Notes under the pieces: generated by a model | What the model saw: only the letters and a program-made list of their open reading frames with translations | Database searches by the model: none | What the model was told of the DNA's origin: nothing | Program-made: the position numbers and the translations under genes | Shown here: one piece after another, positions 4,928-6,087 of the stretch | How positions within the stretch are numbered: the first letter of the stretch is position 1 | How the letters are laid out: the number at the start of each line of letters is the position of its first letter | Assembly (NCBI GenBank): GCA_947367415.1 | Contig: CANBEE010000169.1 | Span: 1-6,087 of the forward strand | From: an uncultured Bacteroidales bacterium | Lineage (GTDB): Bacteria; Bacteroidota; Bacteroidia; Bacteroidales; Bacteroidaceae | Length of the DNA stretch: 6,087 bases | Direction of reading: 5' to 3'

Positions 4928-6087
4928 TTATTTATATCTTATATTATCAATCAAGCGTACCTTACCGCAATATACGGTAATACACCCCACTATATAATCT
5001 GCTTCATCCCAAGAATGCACAGTCTGCAAGGTCGTACCATTCACGATTTCATAATACTCCAACTCCAATCCTTCAGCATCAGCAACAGAGGACTCAACCA
5101 TTTGTTTTGTTTCCTCCAAAGAATGATTCTTGGCAAAGTCAACACTCGCGAACAAGGTCTTCGAGATTGCCAATGCTGTTATACGCTGTTCTGGAGTAAG
5201 CAATGCATTGCGACTGCTGAGCGCCAAGCCATCGGCTTCACGCACTATAGGACAGCCAACAATCTCAAGGCCAAGGCCAAGCTGACGTACCATTTCGCGA
5301 ATGATCGCCAACTGTTGGAAATCCTTTTCGCCAAAATAGGCCCGATCAGGCTCAACATACATGAAGAGTTTGCTTACAATCTGAGCTACACCATTAAAAT
5401 GTCCTGGACGATAAACTCCCTCCATCACCTTATCAAGCGGCGAGAAGTCAAACACGCGAGTATCAGGCTCAGGATACACCTCATCTACAGAAGGTGCAAA
5501 AACGTAGTCAACGCCTAAGCCCTCTAACAGATGACAATCGGCATCCAACGTACGTGGATAGCGTTCAAGATCGCCCTTGTCATTGAATTGGGTGGGGTTT
5601 ACGAAGACACTCACCACGGTCACATCATTCTCCTCAACGCTTCGCTTCACCAATGAAGCATGTCCGTCATGCAATGCACCGCGACCGTATTGCTGATCCA
5701 TATATACGCCATCGACAATCACCAATGGTTGTGCATTGGCATTCAACGAGTTCAAGCCACCGATAAACATTGCCGAGCCCATCGCCGGAGTACCACTACG
5801 AGTGATTGAGCGCAAGTCTCCACCCAATCGGGTACCTATCTCTTGATCTACCGAAAGCGCCGTGCTCAAAGAGAAATCCTCAGTAGACGCTACATCAGTA
5901 ACCTGAACCTTCGATGTATAGTCGACAGAGAACTTGCCTGAATGCATCAATACCACTTGAGCCTTCTCGTTGGCTGCCATCTGCACGAGATTGTAACCAG
6001 GGGCAGTCACATCAAGCAAGGTAACGAAAGCCGGCACATCAAGTGTGTAACTACCTGTTTCATTAGTCATCACCGAATATCTGGGAT
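4928..6087 (-). CDS. panC: Pantoate-beta-alanine ligase (PanC) lacking its N terminus, fused in frame to a SusC-like receptor N-terminal fragment
   Basis: Residues here are counted from a GTG at 6073, but the frame stays open to the window edge, so the true start is outside. Residues 132-381 (5680-4928) are PanC, which joins pantoate and beta-alanine using ATP. Visible motifs are the HIGH-like HDGH (135-138), FVNPTQF (157-163, Gln for pantoate), RYPRTL (171-176), RPGHFNGV (222-229), GEKDFQQL (248-255) and the KMSKS-like LALSSRN (283-289). The C terminus is complete (RLIDNIRYK). The normal first ~30 residues, including the VPTM before GALHDGH, which shape the ATP/pantoate site, are absent. Instead, residues 1-131 resemble a SusC-type TonB-dependent receptor. 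The product is unlikely to be a working ligase unless the missing strand is dispensable. It is either a real rearrangement or a misassembly; panD downstream fits the usual panC-panD order. Confidence 0.88.
   Translation of the reverse strand, partial: PRYSVMTNETGSYTLDVPAFVTLLDVTAPGYNLVQMAANEKAQVVLMHSGKFSVDYTSKVQVTDVASTEDFSLSTALSVDQEIGTRLGGDLRSITRSGTPAMGSAMFIGGLNSLNANAQPLVIVDGVYMDQQYGRGALHDGHASLVKRSVEENDVTVVSVFVNPTQFNDKGDLERYPRTLDADCHLLEGLGVDYVFAPSVDEVYPEPDTRVFDFSPLDKVMEGVYRPGHFNGVAQIVSKLFMYVEPDRAYFGEKDFQQLAIIREMVRQLGLGLEIVGCPIVREADGLALSSRNALLTPEQRITALAISKTLFASVDFAKNHSLEETKQMVESSVADAEGLELEYYEIVNGTTLQTVHSWDEADYIVGCITVYCGKVRLIDNIRYK
5681..6087 (-). pseudogene. SusC-like TonB-dependent receptor, N-terminal fragment joined to panC
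   Basis: The first 131 residues of the fused frame, plus a few upstream codons reading PRYSV, look like the end of a carboxypeptidase-regulatory-like (CarboxypepD_reg) domain: TNETGSYTLDVP (3-14) and VTAPGYNLVQ (22-31). The start of a TonB plug domain follows: RSGTPAMGSAMFIGGLNSLNA, spanning 92-112, then QPLVIVDGVYMDQQYGR. These outer-membrane receptors import glycans or other nutrients and run to about 1000 residues; here the rest of the plug and the whole barrel are missing. No stop or frameshift interrupts the fragment, and the coding sense is the same as panC. The signal peptide would lie beyond the window. On its own this fragment cannot form a transporter. Homology is called from recalled motifs. 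Confidence 0.75.

Larger units (their letters stand above)
4744..4928. repeat. Inverted-repeat-bounded segment between panC and panD (MITE-like candidate)
   Basis: The left end at 4744-4763 (starting AGAATCTGTTTT) matches the reverse complement of 4909-4928 at 18 of 20 bases. Each end is directly flanked by TATT (4740-4743 and 4929-4932), which looks like a 4-base target-site duplication. A third partial copy, GAATCTGCTTTT, lies at 4779-4790. The interior codes for no protein but holds the hairpin at 4828-4866, a small GGCA-TTTT-TGCC hairpin at 4813-4824 and a promoter candidate. The segment fills almost exactly the space from the panC stop codon to the panD ATG, and its end supplies the last base of the panC stop. 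It could be a small non-autonomous element, a family of intergenic repeats, or a conserved leader whose ends match for structural reasons. Confidence 0.5.

Noticed and set aside
5015..5518. Plus-strand open frame of 167 codons opposite panC
   Set aside because: The panC motifs run through the same bases on the minus strand, and the plus frame resembles nothing known.
5678..5701. Internal ATG at 5701 as a separate, native start for PanC
   Set aside because: It would give only seven residues (MDQQYGR) before GALHDGH, still lacking the ~25-30 residue first strand and VPTM of PanC. It belongs to the receptor-like part.
1..6087. CRISPR array, tRNA or rRNA genes, or a defence or toxin-antitoxin system
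   Set aside because: No regularly spaced repeats, cloverleaf or rRNA-like stretch was seen by eye, and all substantial coding frames are accounted for by housekeeping families.

Overview
The window looks like a chromosomal stretch from a Bacteroidales bacterium, most like Prevotella or a relative. The signs are a SusC-type TonB receptor fragment, an S9 peptidase of the DPP-IV-like type common in gut Bacteroidetes, start codons with little or no Shine-Dalgarno sequence, and short promoters resembling the Bacteroidetes pattern (TTTG, about 19 bases, then TAnnTTTG). This taxonomic call rests on recall of protein families, not on a search.

Layout, left to right. Positions 1-1723 (+) hold the C-terminal part of a DPP-IV-like S9 serine peptidase, cut by the window edge, followed by a strong hairpin terminator. 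Positions 1828-2298 (+) encode an Hsp20 small heat-shock protein with an unusual six-cysteine charged insert. It converges on pepT (2365-3588, -), a complete tripeptide aminopeptidase, and the two share a hairpin terminator. A 174-base divergent spacer with two inverted repeats separates pepT from a TlpA/ResA-like thioredoxin lipoprotein (3763-4341, +). That gene converges on panD (4396-4740, -) across a symmetric terminator. Upstream of panD is a roughly 185-base segment bounded by 18/20-matching inverted repeats and flanked by TATT on both sides. It contains an imperfect hairpin and a good panD promoter candidate. Beyond it lies a long minus-strand reading frame (4928 to the window end).

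That last frame is the most striking part. Its downstream 250 residues are pantoate-beta-alanine ligase (PanC). The first ~30 residues expected for PanC are missing and are replaced, in frame, by the N-terminal carrier and plug portion of a SusC-like TonB-dependent receptor. The join falls at an ALHDG-encoding stretch that plausibly occurs in both parents. It is either a real deletion/recombination that damaged panC or an assembly chimera.

Functionally, PanD makes beta-alanine from aspartate and PanC joins it to pantoate, so the panC-panD pair is the pantothenate branch toward coenzyme A. The S9 peptidase and PepT both belong to peptide use (probably periplasmic and cytosolic respectively). 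Hsp20 and the thioredoxin lipoprotein are protein-quality and envelope-redox functions. No tRNA, rRNA, CRISPR array or transposase gene was seen. I found no clear new multi-gene system; the candidates for a second look are the panC fusion, the inverted-repeat segment between panC and panD, and the cysteine-rich Hsp20.
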